Assembly: GCA_903872505.1 (NCBI GenBank)
Contig: CAIQKV010000042.1
Location: 65,139-123,007 of the forward strand
Direction: 5' to 3'
Length of the DNA: 57,869 bases
Source of the DNA: an uncultured Opitutia bacterium
Lineage (GTDB): Bacteria > Verrucomicrobiota > Verrucomicrobiia > Opitutales > Opitutaceae
The notes beneath the pieces were generated by a model. That model saw nothing but the letters and a program-made list of their open reading frames with translations. It was not told the origin of the DNA and searched no databases. How positions within the stretch are numbered: position 1 is the stretch's first letter; the number at the start of each line of letters is the position of its first letter. Made by a program: the position numbers and the translations under genes. Shown here piece after piece: positions 41,577 to 49,333 of the stretch.

Positions 41577-41852
41577 TCACACCGCCGCCTTGAGCGCGAG
41601 CCCGGCCTTGAAGCGGATGGTCTTCATGGCGCGGATCTTCATCGGGCGCTGCGTGTGCGGGTTGTAGCCGCGGCGCGCGGCGCGCGTCGCGACGGCGAAG
41701 GCGCCAAACCCGACCAGCGAGACCTCGCGGTCGCGCCGGAGGCCCCGGCCCACCGCCGCGAGCACGGCTTCCACGGCGCGCTCGGCGGCCGCCTTGGAAG
41801 TTTCGGCGCCGAGGTGGTTCTGCACTTCGTCGATCAGTTCAGCTTTGTTCAT
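41577..41852 (-). CDS. HU-family DNA-binding protein
   Basis: A 91-residue HU/IHF-type protein: MNKAELIDEV opening, EVSLVGFGAF central strand, and the DNA-binding arm GYNPHTQRPMKI (family GRNPxTGxxI) followed by FKAGLALKAAV. It bends and compacts DNA as a dimer. The ATG at 41852 gives the standard length; the longer open frame upstream is out of family. It lies downstream of the ygfZ and 74-codon genes and may be co-transcribed. Confidence 0.92.
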   Translation of the reverse strand: MNKAELIDEVQNHLGAETSKAAAERAVEAVLAAVGRGLRRDREVSLVGFGAFAVATRAARRGYNPHTQRPMKIRAMKTIRFKAGLALKAAV

Positions 41853-41911
41853 GAGGGGTTGGGGAGGCCGGACCGCCAAACGAAGAAACGCCGCCGCGTG
41901 CGGCGCAATCC

Positions 41912-42136
41912 CTAACCGCGCGGGCCCGGGGGCGCCGGGAAATCCGGCGGCACCTCGCCGTTGCGGCCGGCGATCACGAGTTTCAGCAGGTGCGCCAGCG
42001 CCGCCTCGCGCGTCACGCCACGCTCCGCCGCCAGCTGCGCGGCCCGTTTCTGCAGCTGGGCCGCCATCGTCACCGCCTGCGCCGGGCTCGAGCCCAGCCG
42101 CTCGCAGAGCGCGCGCAGTTGTTCCTCCTCGCTCAT
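41912..42136 (-). CDS. Small helical hypothetical protein (74 aa)
   Basis: I do not recognise this protein. It is mostly helical and charged: EEEQLRALCERLGSSPAQAVTMAAQLQKRAAQL, then GVTREAALAHLLKLVIAGRNGEVPPDFP. Its ATG overlaps the ygfZ stop (ATGA), so it is probably translated with ygfZ. The single Cys and short helices give no functional clue. Translational coupling is the main evidence that it is real. Confidence 0.6.
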   Translation of the reverse strand: MSEEEQLRALCERLGSSPAQAVTMAAQLQKRAAQLAAERGVTREAALAHLLKLVIAGRNGEVPPDFPAPPGPRG

Positions 42137-43005
42137 GGGGTGTCACCCACACTGATGGCCGGCGCACCGCCCGGCGTCACGGCCAGGCCCTGGTCCCGTC
42201 GGAGTTGCGTCAGCGCGACCAGGGCGAACCCGATCCACTCCGCGCCTTCGCGCGCGGTCGAGCGCAACTCGCCGGCCTTGCGCTCACCTTGGTACAGCAC
42301 CGTTGCCCGCGGCGGCGGCTCCCCGGTGCCGCGCACGCGGATCAGCTGGCGGCGCACCTGGCCCATGGTCTTCAGCCGCGCCATCACCTCCTGCCCGAGG
42401 TAGCACCCCTTGGTGTAGGAAATCGCCTCGGTCTCGAGACCTCCTTCGTTGGGCAGGTCCGCCGGGCCGATGTCCGCCGGTACCGCCGGGATGCCGGCCG
42501 CGATGCGTTTCCATTCCATCTGCCCCGCCGACCGCGCCACCCCGCCGGCCGGCGGCGCGCTCAATCCGGTCCCTGCGCTCACCGGGAAAATAATCTCGGT
42601 GTGCGGGTCGCGCGTGCGCCGGCCGGCAAAACTCCACCTTGAATCGCCGGCGCCAGGATCAACGGCCGCGCCAAAGACCGTGAGTCCCGCCATGGATTCC
42701 GTGACATCCGCGATCACCACGTCGTCCGCGATGATGTAGGCCTCCAGCCGCTCGCGAATGACCGCAGCCGGTGAAAAATAACTCACGATCCACGCCTCCC
42801 GGTCGGAAATCTTCCGCACAAAACTGTCGGCCAGCACTTTTCCCTTCTGGTTCAGCCAAAGCCCGTAGACCGCGCCGCCTTTTACGTCTTGATGCAAATC
42901 ATTGGTAAACTGCCCTTGCAGAAAGCTTAGGGCATCATCCCCAGTTACCTGCAGGCAAGCCGCTGGCTTCCATTGGTAAAAAGCCGGCTCATTAGAAAAA
43001 TTCAT
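42133..43005 (-). CDS. ygfZ: YgfZ/GcvT-domain folate-binding protein
   Basis: A 290-residue protein. The YgfZ signature is KGCYLGQEVMARLKTMG, with the redox Cys. FLQGQFTNDLH, GLWLNQKGKVLADSF and LPNEGGLETEAISYTKGC follow the family order. YgfZ uses tetrahydrofolate and supports maintenance or assembly of some Fe-S enzymes. The ATG opening MNFSNEPAFYQW is chosen over one 36 bases upstream because it begins at the family N-terminus. The first 150 bases are notably AT-rich compared with the body. Confidence 0.9.
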   Translation of the reverse strand: MNFSNEPAFYQWKPAACLQVTGDDALSFLQGQFTNDLHQDVKGGAVYGLWLNQKGKVLADSFVRKISDREAWIVSYFSPAAVIRERLEAYIIADDVVIADVTESMAGLTVFGAAVDPGAGDSRWSFAGRRTRDPHTEIIFPVSAGTGLSAPPAGGVARSAGQMEWKRIAAGIPAVPADIGPADLPNEGGLETEAISYTKGCYLGQEVMARLKTMGQVRRQLIRVRGTGEPPPRATVLYQGERKAGELRSTAREGAEWIGFALVALTQLRRDQGLAVTPGGAPAISVGDTP

Positions 43006-43122
43006 TAGATTAAAAAGATGCTGTTCTTCAGTGATTAACAAAACAAAGTGGAAGAAATTGATAACTTTTAGTTGACGATGTGGGAATCTCGGGTAGCTAT
43101 CACCTTGTCAGTTTTATCACTT

Positions 43123-43143
43123 CTCCCGCCTAGCGGGAGTTTT
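43123..43143 (+). terminator. Terminator-like hairpin 1 in the DAHP synthase leader
   Basis: CTCCCGC-CTA-GCGGGAG (43123-43139) is followed by TTTT (43140-43143). It lies in the gap between the divergent ygfZ and DAHP synthase genes, where there is no upstream rightward gene to terminate. Confidence 0.6.
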
Positions 43144-43163
43144 GGGGTAATTAAGAAAGCAAA

Positions 43164-43201
43164 GGCCGGCCACTTAGGGGTAAGTGGCCGGCCACTTTTT
43201 T
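43164..43201 (+). terminator. Terminator-like hairpin 2 (possible attenuator) in the DAHP synthase leader
   Basis: A perfect 13-bp stem, GGCCGGCCACTTA / TAAGTGGCCGGCC, with a GGGG loop (43164-43193) is followed after AC by six Ts (43196-43201). It is the strongest intrinsic terminator shape in this part of the window and ends 77 bases before the DAHP synthase ATG. Premature termination control of the aromatic pathway is a plausible reading. Confidence 0.7.
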
Positions 43202-43277
43202 GACCGGATCCCAAGGATATGCAAGCCGGACACCGGGCTTGCGCCGCCGGCGGCAAACCCGCCAAGCTGGCCCGCTC

Positions 43278-44333
43278 ATGCAGAGAACATCGGACATCAA
43301 TGTCGTTGAGACGCGCTCACTCCCCTCGCCCGCCGCGCTGCTGGCCGCGCTGCCCAAGACCGAGGCGCAGGCGGAATTTGTCACCCGGGCGCGCCGGGAG
43401 ATCCACCGGCTCATTTTCACCGACGATAAACGCTTCCTGCTGATTGTCGGACCCTGCTCCATCCACGACCTCGAGGCCGGCCGCGACTATGCGCGCCGCC
43501 TGGCGGCGCTGGCGCGCGAGGTATCCGACCGCGTGATGATCGTGATGCGCGTGTATTTCGAAAAACCGCGCACGACGGTCGGCTGGAAGGGGCTCATCAT
43601 GGATCCGCACCTCGACGGCTCGCACGACATCGCCGCCGGCCTGCGGCTGGCGCGCACCTTCCTCCGCGACGTGCTCGACCTCGGGCTGCCCACCGCGACG
43701 GAGCTGCTCGACCCCATCACGCCGCAATACATTGCCGATCTCATCTGCTGGTCCGCCATCGGCGCCCGCACCACCGAGTCGCAAACCCACCGCCAGATGG
43801 CGAGCGGCCTGTCCATGCCGCTGGGGTTCAAGAACAGCACCGACGGTTCGCTCCAAGCCGCCGTCAACGCCATCAAGGCCGCCGCCCAGCCGCAGACTTT
43901 CCTCGGCATCAACCTCGACGGCTCCGCCTCCGCCATCGTCACCCGCGGCAACCCCGACTGCCACGTCGTCCTCCGCGGCGGCGCGGCCGGGCCCAACTAC
44001 TCGCCCGCCCACATCGCGCAGACCGAGCAGCTCCTCGCCAAGGCCGGCCTCACCAAGTCCATCCTCGTCGACTGCTCGCACGACAACTCCGCCAAGCAGC
44101 CCGAGCGCCAGCCCGAGGTCATGCGCGAGCTGCTCGCGCAGATCGCCGCCGGCAACGCCTCCATCATGGGCGCGATGATCGAGAGCAACCTGGGCGCCGG
44201 CAGCCAGCCCTTCCCCCAGCCGAAGGAAAAACTGCGCTACGGCGTCTCCATCACCGACGCCTGCATCGACTGGCCGACCACGGAAAAACTCGTCCGCGAG
44301 ATCCACGCCGCCATCGCGCCGCGGTTCCAGTAG
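43278..44333 (+). CDS. 3-deoxy-7-phosphoheptulonate (DAHP) synthase, class I (AroF/G/H type)
   Basis: A 351-residue enzyme condensing phosphoenolpyruvate with erythrose-4-phosphate, the first step to aromatic amino acids. Family segments: LLIVGPCSIHD, MRVYFEKPRTTVGWKG, PTATELLDPITPQYIADLI, WSAIGARTTESQTHRQMASGLSMPLGFKN, LRGGAAGPNY and LVDCSHDNS. The metal and PEP ligands lie in these. Which aromatic amino acid inhibits it cannot be read safely. The ATG opening MQRTSDINVV is preferred over the upstream in-frame start at 43200, which falls in the hairpin T-run. Confidence 0.93.
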   Translation: MQRTSDINVVETRSLPSPAALLAALPKTEAQAEFVTRARREIHRLIFTDDKRFLLIVGPCSIHDLEAGRDYARRLAALAREVSDRVMIVMRVYFEKPRTTVGWKGLIMDPHLDGSHDIAAGLRLARTFLRDVLDLGLPTATELLDPITPQYIADLICWSAIGARTTESQTHRQMASGLSMPLGFKNSTDGSLQAAVNAIKAAAQPQTFLGINLDGSASAIVTRGNPDCHVVLRGGAAGPNYSPAHIAQTEQLLAKAGLTKSILVDCSHDNSAKQPERQPEVMRELLAQIAAGNASIMGAMIESNLGAGSQPFPQPKEKLRYGVSITDACIDWPTTEKLVREIHAAIAPRFQ

Positions 44334-44465
44334 GCGCCGGCCTCGCCCGGAGCGCGGCCCCGCGCCGGGTCTTCCCCGCCCCCGCGCCGGCTCCCGGAAT
44401 TCCATCGGTCCGCCGAAATTCTGGATGGTCTTCGCGTCTTTCGCAGTTAATTTCCCGCCCCACCC

Positions 44466-45449
44466 ATGAAAACCCCACTTCGCGTCGCCGTCACCGGAGC
44501 CGCCGGCCAGATCGGCTACTCCCTCCTTTTCCGCATCGCCTCCGGCGCCATGTTCGGCCCCGATCAGCCCGTCATCCTCCAGCTCATCGAGGCCCCGGTC
44601 GAGAAGGTCATGCTGGCGCTCGCGGGCGTCGCGATGGAGCTCGAGGACTGCGCCTTCCCGCTGCTCAAGGGCATCGTCCAGACCTCCGACCCCGCCATCG
44701 GCTTCAAGGACGCCAACTGGTGCCTGCTCATCGGCGCCAAGCCGCGCGGTCCCGGCATGGAGCGCGCCGACCTGCTCAAGGACAACGGCAAGATTTTCAT
44801 CGGCCAGGGCCGGGTCATTGACGCCGTTGCCGCCGCCGACGCCCGCGTCTGCGTCGTCGGCAATCCCGCCAACACCAACTGCATGATCGCCGCCAGCCAG
44901 GCCAAGCGCCTGCCGCCTGAGCGCTTCACGGCGATGGTCCGCCTCGACCAGAACCGCGCCCAAACCCAGCTCGCGCAGAAGGCCGGCGTCGATCTCACCG
45001 CCGTCAAAGACATCTTCATCTACGGCAACCACAGCCCGAGCATGTTCCCGGCCTACGCCCAGGCCACGATCAACGGGAAACCCGCGACCTCGGTCATCAC
45101 CGACACGGCCTGGCTGCAGGGACCGTTCTGCGAGATCGTCGGCAAGCGCGGCGCCGCCGTCATCGCCGCCCGCGGCTTGTCCTCCGCCGCCTCCGCGGCC
45201 AACGCCCTCGTGGATCATGTCCGCTCGCTCGTGACGCCCGGCGCGATCCATTCCCTCGCGGTGAAATCGAACGGCCACTACGGCTTCGACGCCAATGTCT
45301 GGGCCGGCATGCCCGTCCGCACGACCACGCCCGGCAGCTACGAGGTCATCACCGGCCATGCGATGGATGACTTCGCCAAGTCGAAGCTTGCCGCGACGAA
45401 CAAGGAACTCGTCGAGGAGCGCGCGTTCGTCGCCGAGATGATCGCGTGA
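44466..45449 (+). CDS. mdh: Malate dehydrogenase
   Basis: A 327-residue NAD-dependent malate dehydrogenase of the cytoplasmic-like (type 2) group. [17 protein letters not shown] binds the cofactor; [15 protein letters not shown] and NPANTNCMI are the mobile-loop Arg and substrate regions; [11 protein letters not shown] (usually LDHNRA) and [10 protein letters not shown] contain the catalytic Asp-His pair area. It interconverts malate and oxaloacetate in the TCA cycle. A GTAG repeat begins two bases after its stop. Confidence 0.93.
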   Translation: MKTPLRVAVTGAAGQIGYSLLFRIASGAMFGPDQPVILQLIEAPVEKVMLALAGVAMELEDCAFPLLKGIVQTSDPAIGFKDANWCLLIGAKPRGPGMERADLLKDNGKIFIGQGRVIDAVAAADARVCVVGNPANTNCMIAASQAKRLPPERFTAMVRLDQNRAQTQLAQKAGVDLTAVKDIFIYGNHSPSMFPAYAQATINGKPATSVITDTAWLQGPFCEIVGKRGAAVIAARGLSSAASAANALVDHVRSLVTPGAIHSLAVKSNGHYGFDANVWAGMPVRTTTPGSYEVITGHAMDDFAKSKLAATNKELVEERAFVAEMIA

Positions 45450-45450
45450 G

Positions 45451-45536
45451 GTAGGGCGGGGCTTCGACCCGCCCTTTCCGTTTACACGCCAACCGCAGTT
45501 CCGTCCAAACCAGGGCAGGTCGAAGACCTGCCCTAC
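45451..45536. repeat. REPIN-like inverted repeat B (GTAG...CTAC, stem GGGCGGG/CCCGCCC type)
   Basis: The left arm at 45451-45475 (GTAGGGCGGGGCTTCGACCC...) and the right arm at 45512-45536 are inverted copies with compensating changes; each arm is itself a small hairpin with a TTCG-type loop. Ends are GTAG and CTAC. The right end supplies the TAG stop of the GH78 gene (complement 45533-45535). Confidence 0.78.
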
Positions 45537-47866
45537 CCCAGCCGCAGCGTCTGGCTCCCGGGCCGCAGCGCGATTTCCCGGCCGGCCCAGACAAACACGC
45601 CGGTCGTTTCCGGCGGCAACTCCACCGTCGCCTCGACGCAGCCGTTCGCAAACTTCGCGCGCAGCCGGATCGTCCCCCGCGGGTGCGGCAGGTCGCTCTC
45701 GATTGATTTCAGCGTGCCCGGCTGCGGCGCGATGCGCACCTGCCGGAACCCCGGCGCGGTCGGGCGGATGCCCGCCACCGTCGCATGCAGGTGAAACACC
45801 GGGTGCGCGCCCCAGGCATGGCAGTCCGACCGCGCGGGCTCGGGGCTCTCGACGGGCGTCTTGAAGCCCTGCGTCACGAGCCCGCGCCACATGCCAAGTT
45901 TCTCCAACACGAGGTCCCCGCGGCCGGCCCGGCCCAGCGCCTCGAACAGGTAGTGCTGGAAATAAATCGTGGCCGCCGCCAGCCCGTTGGCCGCGGCGTC
46001 CGCCCACTTCGCCGGGTCCGGCACGCGGAGTCCGCCGATCACGGCCAGCGCCTGCCCATGCTGGCTGAAGGTCGCGTGCGAGTCATCGTCGGCCCACAGG
46101 CCGCGCGCCTCATCCCAAAACACGCGGCTAATTGATGCCGCGACTTTCGCGGCGCGCTCCGACCAGCGCGACGCCATCCGCGCATCGCCCGCCCAATTCT
46201 CCAGGTCCGCCGCGCGCTGCAGCGTCAGCAGGTATTGCAGGCTGACCAGCGCCGAGCGCCGGCCCTCGCGCTGGCCCGGCGGCCAGCCGGCATACCAGCC
46301 CGGCACCCAGTCCATGAACAGCCAGCCCGGCGGCTTCACCAGCAACCCGTCGGCGTCCTCCTCCGTCTGCAACGCCTCCAGCAGCGCCCGCATCCCGGGC
46401 AGCCGCTGCTGCAGCCAGGGCAGGTCGTCGCGCCAGAGCGCAAAGTCATGCAGCATCCACGGCCAGATCATGGCAAACGTGGCGCTTTCCTGCCGCAGAT
46501 ACGACGGGTGCCGCATCGTGGGATAGCCGCTGCGGGCCCGGGAGAGGTCGAACAGTTCCATGCCGCGCCGGGGAAGCCGCTCCTCACCCGCCATGACGTA
46601 GGCCAGCAGCATCTGGATGCGCGTGTCCGCCACATACATCATCTGCTCGTAGTACGGGCAATCGACGAAGATGTCGTGCATGCACGCGCGCAACCCGCGC
46701 TCGCTCAGCTCCACGATCGGCGGCAGCGTGGCATCGTCGGACGCAAACGCCGCCCGCGGCGCCAGCGGGAAGCCCGTGCGTTCCACCGCCAGCGTCTGCA
46801 GCACCACCGGCTTCGCCCCGACCTGCACGCTGATCATCAGGTAGCGCCCGGCCCGCCACCATGGCGAGCTCGCCCACCGGCGGCCGCTCCCGCCCAGCCG
46901 CCACTTGTCGCCAAAGCCCATGAAGGTCTTCCCCGCCACCGCCGCGCGGTCGCCCTTCGGCCCCGGGGTGTTGTCGAACTTCGGGGCCAGCCGGTCAAAG
47001 AGCGACTCCGCCCATTCCCAGCGCACGGTCGTGCCCGCCCCGCCGGAAAATTCCAGCAGGGGGTAACCGCAAAGATAATCATCGGTGTCGATCAGCACCG
47101 TGACCTCGTGCCGCGCCGGCAACTCCAGCGGGGTCCCGTTGCGCAGCAGACGCGTCCAGCCGGCCACTTTCTCCGGCGTCACCTCCTGGCCGAATTTAAA
47201 GGTCTGCGTCCGGGCAAACCGCGGCAAGTGCGCCCGCACCCGCCCGCCCCGCCAGAGGTCATGCCGCTGCTCGGGCAACGCGGACGGCAGCAGCGTCCAG
47301 CCCGCCTCGACGATGCCCGTCACATTGACCGGAATTGGGCCGCGCACCACGGCCGGCTTCACCCACTTCAGCTTCCGCGCATCCAGCTTGGAAAGATCCA
47401 TGTGCCCCGAGCAGCCGATGACGTGATAGGAGCGGTTCAGTTTCTCCCCCCACACCAATCCCTGCAGCCGGCCGGCGCGCCAGGGGGCGATTCCGGTCGT
47501 GAACCGCTCCGCCGCCCGGTCGAGGCCGGCGCACGCAAAACCTCCGCGCCAGCTCATGCGGCCCTCGGGCGCCTGCGGGGCGCGCGCCCACCAGACCAGC
47601 GCTTCCAGCCGGTGCGCCCCCGCCGCGAGCTTGATTTCATAGGTCGCATAGGACCAGTGGGACACATCACCGGTATCCGGCCCCCGGGCAATCAGCGCGC
47701 CATCGAGCGCGAGCGCATAACAGAGGTCGCCGCTGGCCTGGAGCCGCACGGTCTCCGCTCGCGTGGACTTGAAGTTCAGCCGGAACAGCACCGCTCCCGG
47801 ATCGCCTTCCGCGAGGTCCGGGTGCCAGAGCCACGCCGCGCCGTCGAGCACGTGCCGCGGCTCCAT
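45533..47866 (-). CDS. Glycoside hydrolase family 78-like alpha-L-rhamnosidase
   Basis: A 777-residue protein with GH78-like architecture: N-terminal beta-sandwich domains (HVLDGAAWLWHP, GTTVRWEWAESLFDRL), an (alpha/alpha)6 catalytic region with the signature IFVDCPYYEQMMYVADTRIQMLLAYV (acidic residue near the family DCPxREr motif), DGLLVKPPGWLFMDWVPGW, and the C-terminal beta-sandwich (GFRQVRIAPQPG, GTIRLRAKFANGCVEATVELP). DCPYYEQ replaces the common DCPxRER. It probably removes rhamnose or a related sugar. No signal peptide is evident from this ATG; an alternative ATG at 47944 adds 26 residues. The stop codon lies in repeat B. Confidence 0.82.
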   Translation of the reverse strand: MEPRHVLDGAAWLWHPDLAEGDPGAVLFRLNFKSTRAETVRLQASGDLCYALALDGALIARGPDTGDVSHWSYATYEIKLAAGAHRLEALVWWARAPQAPEGRMSWRGGFACAGLDRAAERFTTGIAPWRAGRLQGLVWGEKLNRSYHVIGCSGHMDLSKLDARKLKWVKPAVVRGPIPVNVTGIVEAGWTLLPSALPEQRHDLWRGGRVRAHLPRFARTQTFKFGQEVTPEKVAGWTRLLRNGTPLELPARHEVTVLIDTDDYLCGYPLLEFSGGAGTTVRWEWAESLFDRLAPKFDNTPGPKGDRAAVAGKTFMGFGDKWRLGGSGRRWASSPWWRAGRYLMISVQVGAKPVVLQTLAVERTGFPLAPRAAFASDDATLPPIVELSERGLRACMHDIFVDCPYYEQMMYVADTRIQMLLAYVMAGEERLPRRGMELFDLSRARSGYPTMRHPSYLRQESATFAMIWPWMLHDFALWRDDLPWLQQRLPGMRALLEALQTEEDADGLLVKPPGWLFMDWVPGWYAGWPPGQREGRRSALVSLQYLLTLQRAADLENWAGDARMASRWSERAAKVAASISRVFWDEARGLWADDDSHATFSQHGQALAVIGGLRVPDPAKWADAAANGLAAATIYFQHYLFEALGRAGRGDLVLEKLGMWRGLVTQGFKTPVESPEPARSDCHAWGAHPVFHLHATVAGIRPTAPGFRQVRIAPQPGTLKSIESDLPHPRGTIRLRAKFANGCVEATVELPPETTGVFVWAGREIALRPGSQTLRLG

Positions 47867-47999
47867 GTTGGGCGTGCCATGCGGCACGGCGGGATTGGCA
47901 ACACGACGGCACACGGCTTCACCGGCAAAAGGGGCAAAAAGCATTCCCCGGATTAGGGGGCGGAGCGCCGGGCGGGCGAGTGATTTCTTGGAAGACTTT

Positions 48000-48067
48000 G
48001 TAGGGGTGCAGTCTTGCTGCACCCTCCGAGGACCGTCGCACAGGGCGCAGCAAGTCTGCGCCCCTAC
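48000..48067. repeat. REPIN-like inverted repeat C (GTAG...CTAC, stem GGGTGCAG/CTGCACCC type)
   Basis: Arms of 26 bases at 48000-48025 and 48042-48067 are inverted copies with three differences, and each arm is itself a hairpin (GGGTGCAG-TCTTG-CTGCACCC in the left one). Ends are GTAG and CTAC. It lies upstream of the GH78 gene and 21 bases past the end of the next gene. Confidence 0.8.
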
Positions 48068-48088
48068 ATCGGCAAACGGGAAACCGCG

Positions 48089-48784
48089 CTAGACCAGCAG
48101 CCCGGCCAGCACGCGATTCACGGCGAAGGCTCCGCGCACGGCGGCAAAAGCCGCCATCAGCTCGTGCGGCGCCCCGGCCCGCGGAAACACCATCTCGATG
48201 GCGGCACCGGTGCAGCGGACCTGCGCGTCCACGCCCGCGACGCGGATCAGGCATTCGCGGCAGTCCGACGGGTAGCTCACCGTCAGCCCGCCCTCGCCGT
48301 CCAGCGCCTCGATCACATCCACCACCGCCTCGACCTTCGCGCCCTTTTTCAGGGCGAAGGAGATCTCCGAGAACCAGCCGGCAAAGATCGCGGCAAACTC
48401 CTCCGTCTGCGCCAGCTCAGCGCTGCCCAGCCCGCGCAGGGTCGTCGTGACCGCGTACCGGGCGGGCGCGGCGTCCTCGAGCGCATAGAAAATCTCCACG
48501 GTAAAATCCTTCGCCGTCAGCACCGCGCCGCCCCCGGCCACGCTGAGCGCGACGTCCTTGCGCTTGTAGCCGAGCCGGGCGCGCACGTCCTGGAACAGCT
48601 GCTCCGCCTGGCCGGCCAGCTCGCGCTCGCAGAGCTTGCCCAGGAACGCGTTCGTCACCGCATTCGCGGCATCCGGCACCGTGTGGTGCCCTTTCTTGAA
48701 GCCGCTAAGCGCCTTCACCAGCCCGCCCGCGCGACCGGTGAAGCTGATGCCGGCAATGATGCTGGAAGGAAGTTCGCCGGTCAT
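48089..48784 (-). CDS. Hypothetical protein, 231 aa
   Basis: I do not recognise this protein. It opens MTGELPSSIIAGISFTGRAGGLVKALSGFKKG, has LCERELAGQAEQLFQDVRARLGYKRKDVALSV, then alternating strands and helices with a central FTVEIFYALEDAAPARYAVTTTLRGLG and a Cys pair in SYPSDCRECLIRVAG. There is no signal peptide or clear transmembrane helix. Codon use matches the neighbours and the frame is clean, so it is likely real. Repeats flank it on both sides (48000 and 48846). Confidence 0.6.
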   Translation of the reverse strand: MTGELPSSIIAGISFTGRAGGLVKALSGFKKGHHTVPDAANAVTNAFLGKLCERELAGQAEQLFQDVRARLGYKRKDVALSVAGGGAVLTAKDFTVEIFYALEDAAPARYAVTTTLRGLGSAELAQTEEFAAIFAGWFSEISFALKKGAKVEAVVDVIEALDGEGGLTVSYPSDCRECLIRVAGVDAQVRCTGAAIEMVFPRAGAPHELMAAFAAVRGAFAVNRVLAGLLV

Positions 48785-48845
48785 GCGCCGCTGAGCAAAC
48801 CCGGCGCCTCCCGCACCGCCAACCCGAAAACACTCCGGGCAGGAA

Positions 48846-48901
48846 GTAGCGCAGGCGTCCCGCCTGCATTGATTCCGAAGCAGGCGGGACGCCTGCGCTA
48901 C
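48846..48901. repeat. REPIN-like inverted repeat D (GTAG...CTAC, stem GCAGGCGTCCCGCCTGC)
   Basis: Two perfect 22-base arms (48846-48867 and 48880-48901) with a 12-base centre. Ends are GTAG and CTAC, and each arm contains GCAGGCG-TCC-CGCCTGC. It lies in the 124-base gap between the 231-aa gene and a small membrane protein gene. Confidence 0.82.
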
Positions 48902-48908
48902 GCAAAAC

Positions 48909-49199
48909 TCAGGCCGCGGTCCGGCGGCCCCGGCGGCAGAGCGAAACCAGGCCGACGACGGCCAGCACCGGCAGCCAGACGGGCGACAGCACGGCGAGCA
49001 CGACCAGCGCGACCGCCAGCAAGCCCGCCACCAGCGAGAGCCCGGTCGCCGCGAGCGCGGCCAGGCCGCCGGCCAGCAGGGTTCCGATGACCAGCAGCGC
49101 CGCGAATCCCAGCATTACCGGGACGAGCAGGACCGGGCAAAAATGGAGGCAGGCCAGCGCGAGCAGCCCGATGAGGAGGATTTTCCAGAAGGTTTTCAT
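48909..49199 (-). CDS. Small hydrophobic membrane protein (96 aa)
   Basis: Starting MKTFWKILLIGLLALACLHFCPVLLVPVML, the protein is nearly all hydrophobic: three to four helices rich in Leu/Ala/Val, with a basic tail (CRRGRRTAA). It has no recognisable domain. The ATG at 49199 is preferred over one 54 bases upstream because it begins directly with the helix. Function unknown. Confidence 0.55.
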   Translation of the reverse strand: MKTFWKILLIGLLALACLHFCPVLLVPVMLGFAALLVIGTLLAGGLAALAATGLSLVAGLLAVALVVLAVLSPVWLPVLAVVGLVSLCRRGRRTAA

Positions 49200-49333
49200 G
49201 CCCCCAGAACACCGCACCCCGCCAAAAGTCGCAGCCAGCCCCGGCGTCCGCACCGGTCCAAGCCCAAGCTTGCCAGCCGGCCGGTTCCCCGCCGTGGTGG
49301 TGGCCGCGTCGTTTTCCCCGCCCGCCCCACCCG

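Noticed and set aside
43078-43203. 41-codon frame as leader peptide of the DAHP synthase
   Set aside because: It has one Trp and two Phe only, no ribosome site, and spans both hairpins; it is mentioned in the attenuation finding but not called.
43317-46007. 896-codon minus-strand frame across DAHP synthase, mdh and part of GH78
   Set aside because: It covers two confident plus-strand genes in antisense and has Gly/Arg/Ala shadow composition.
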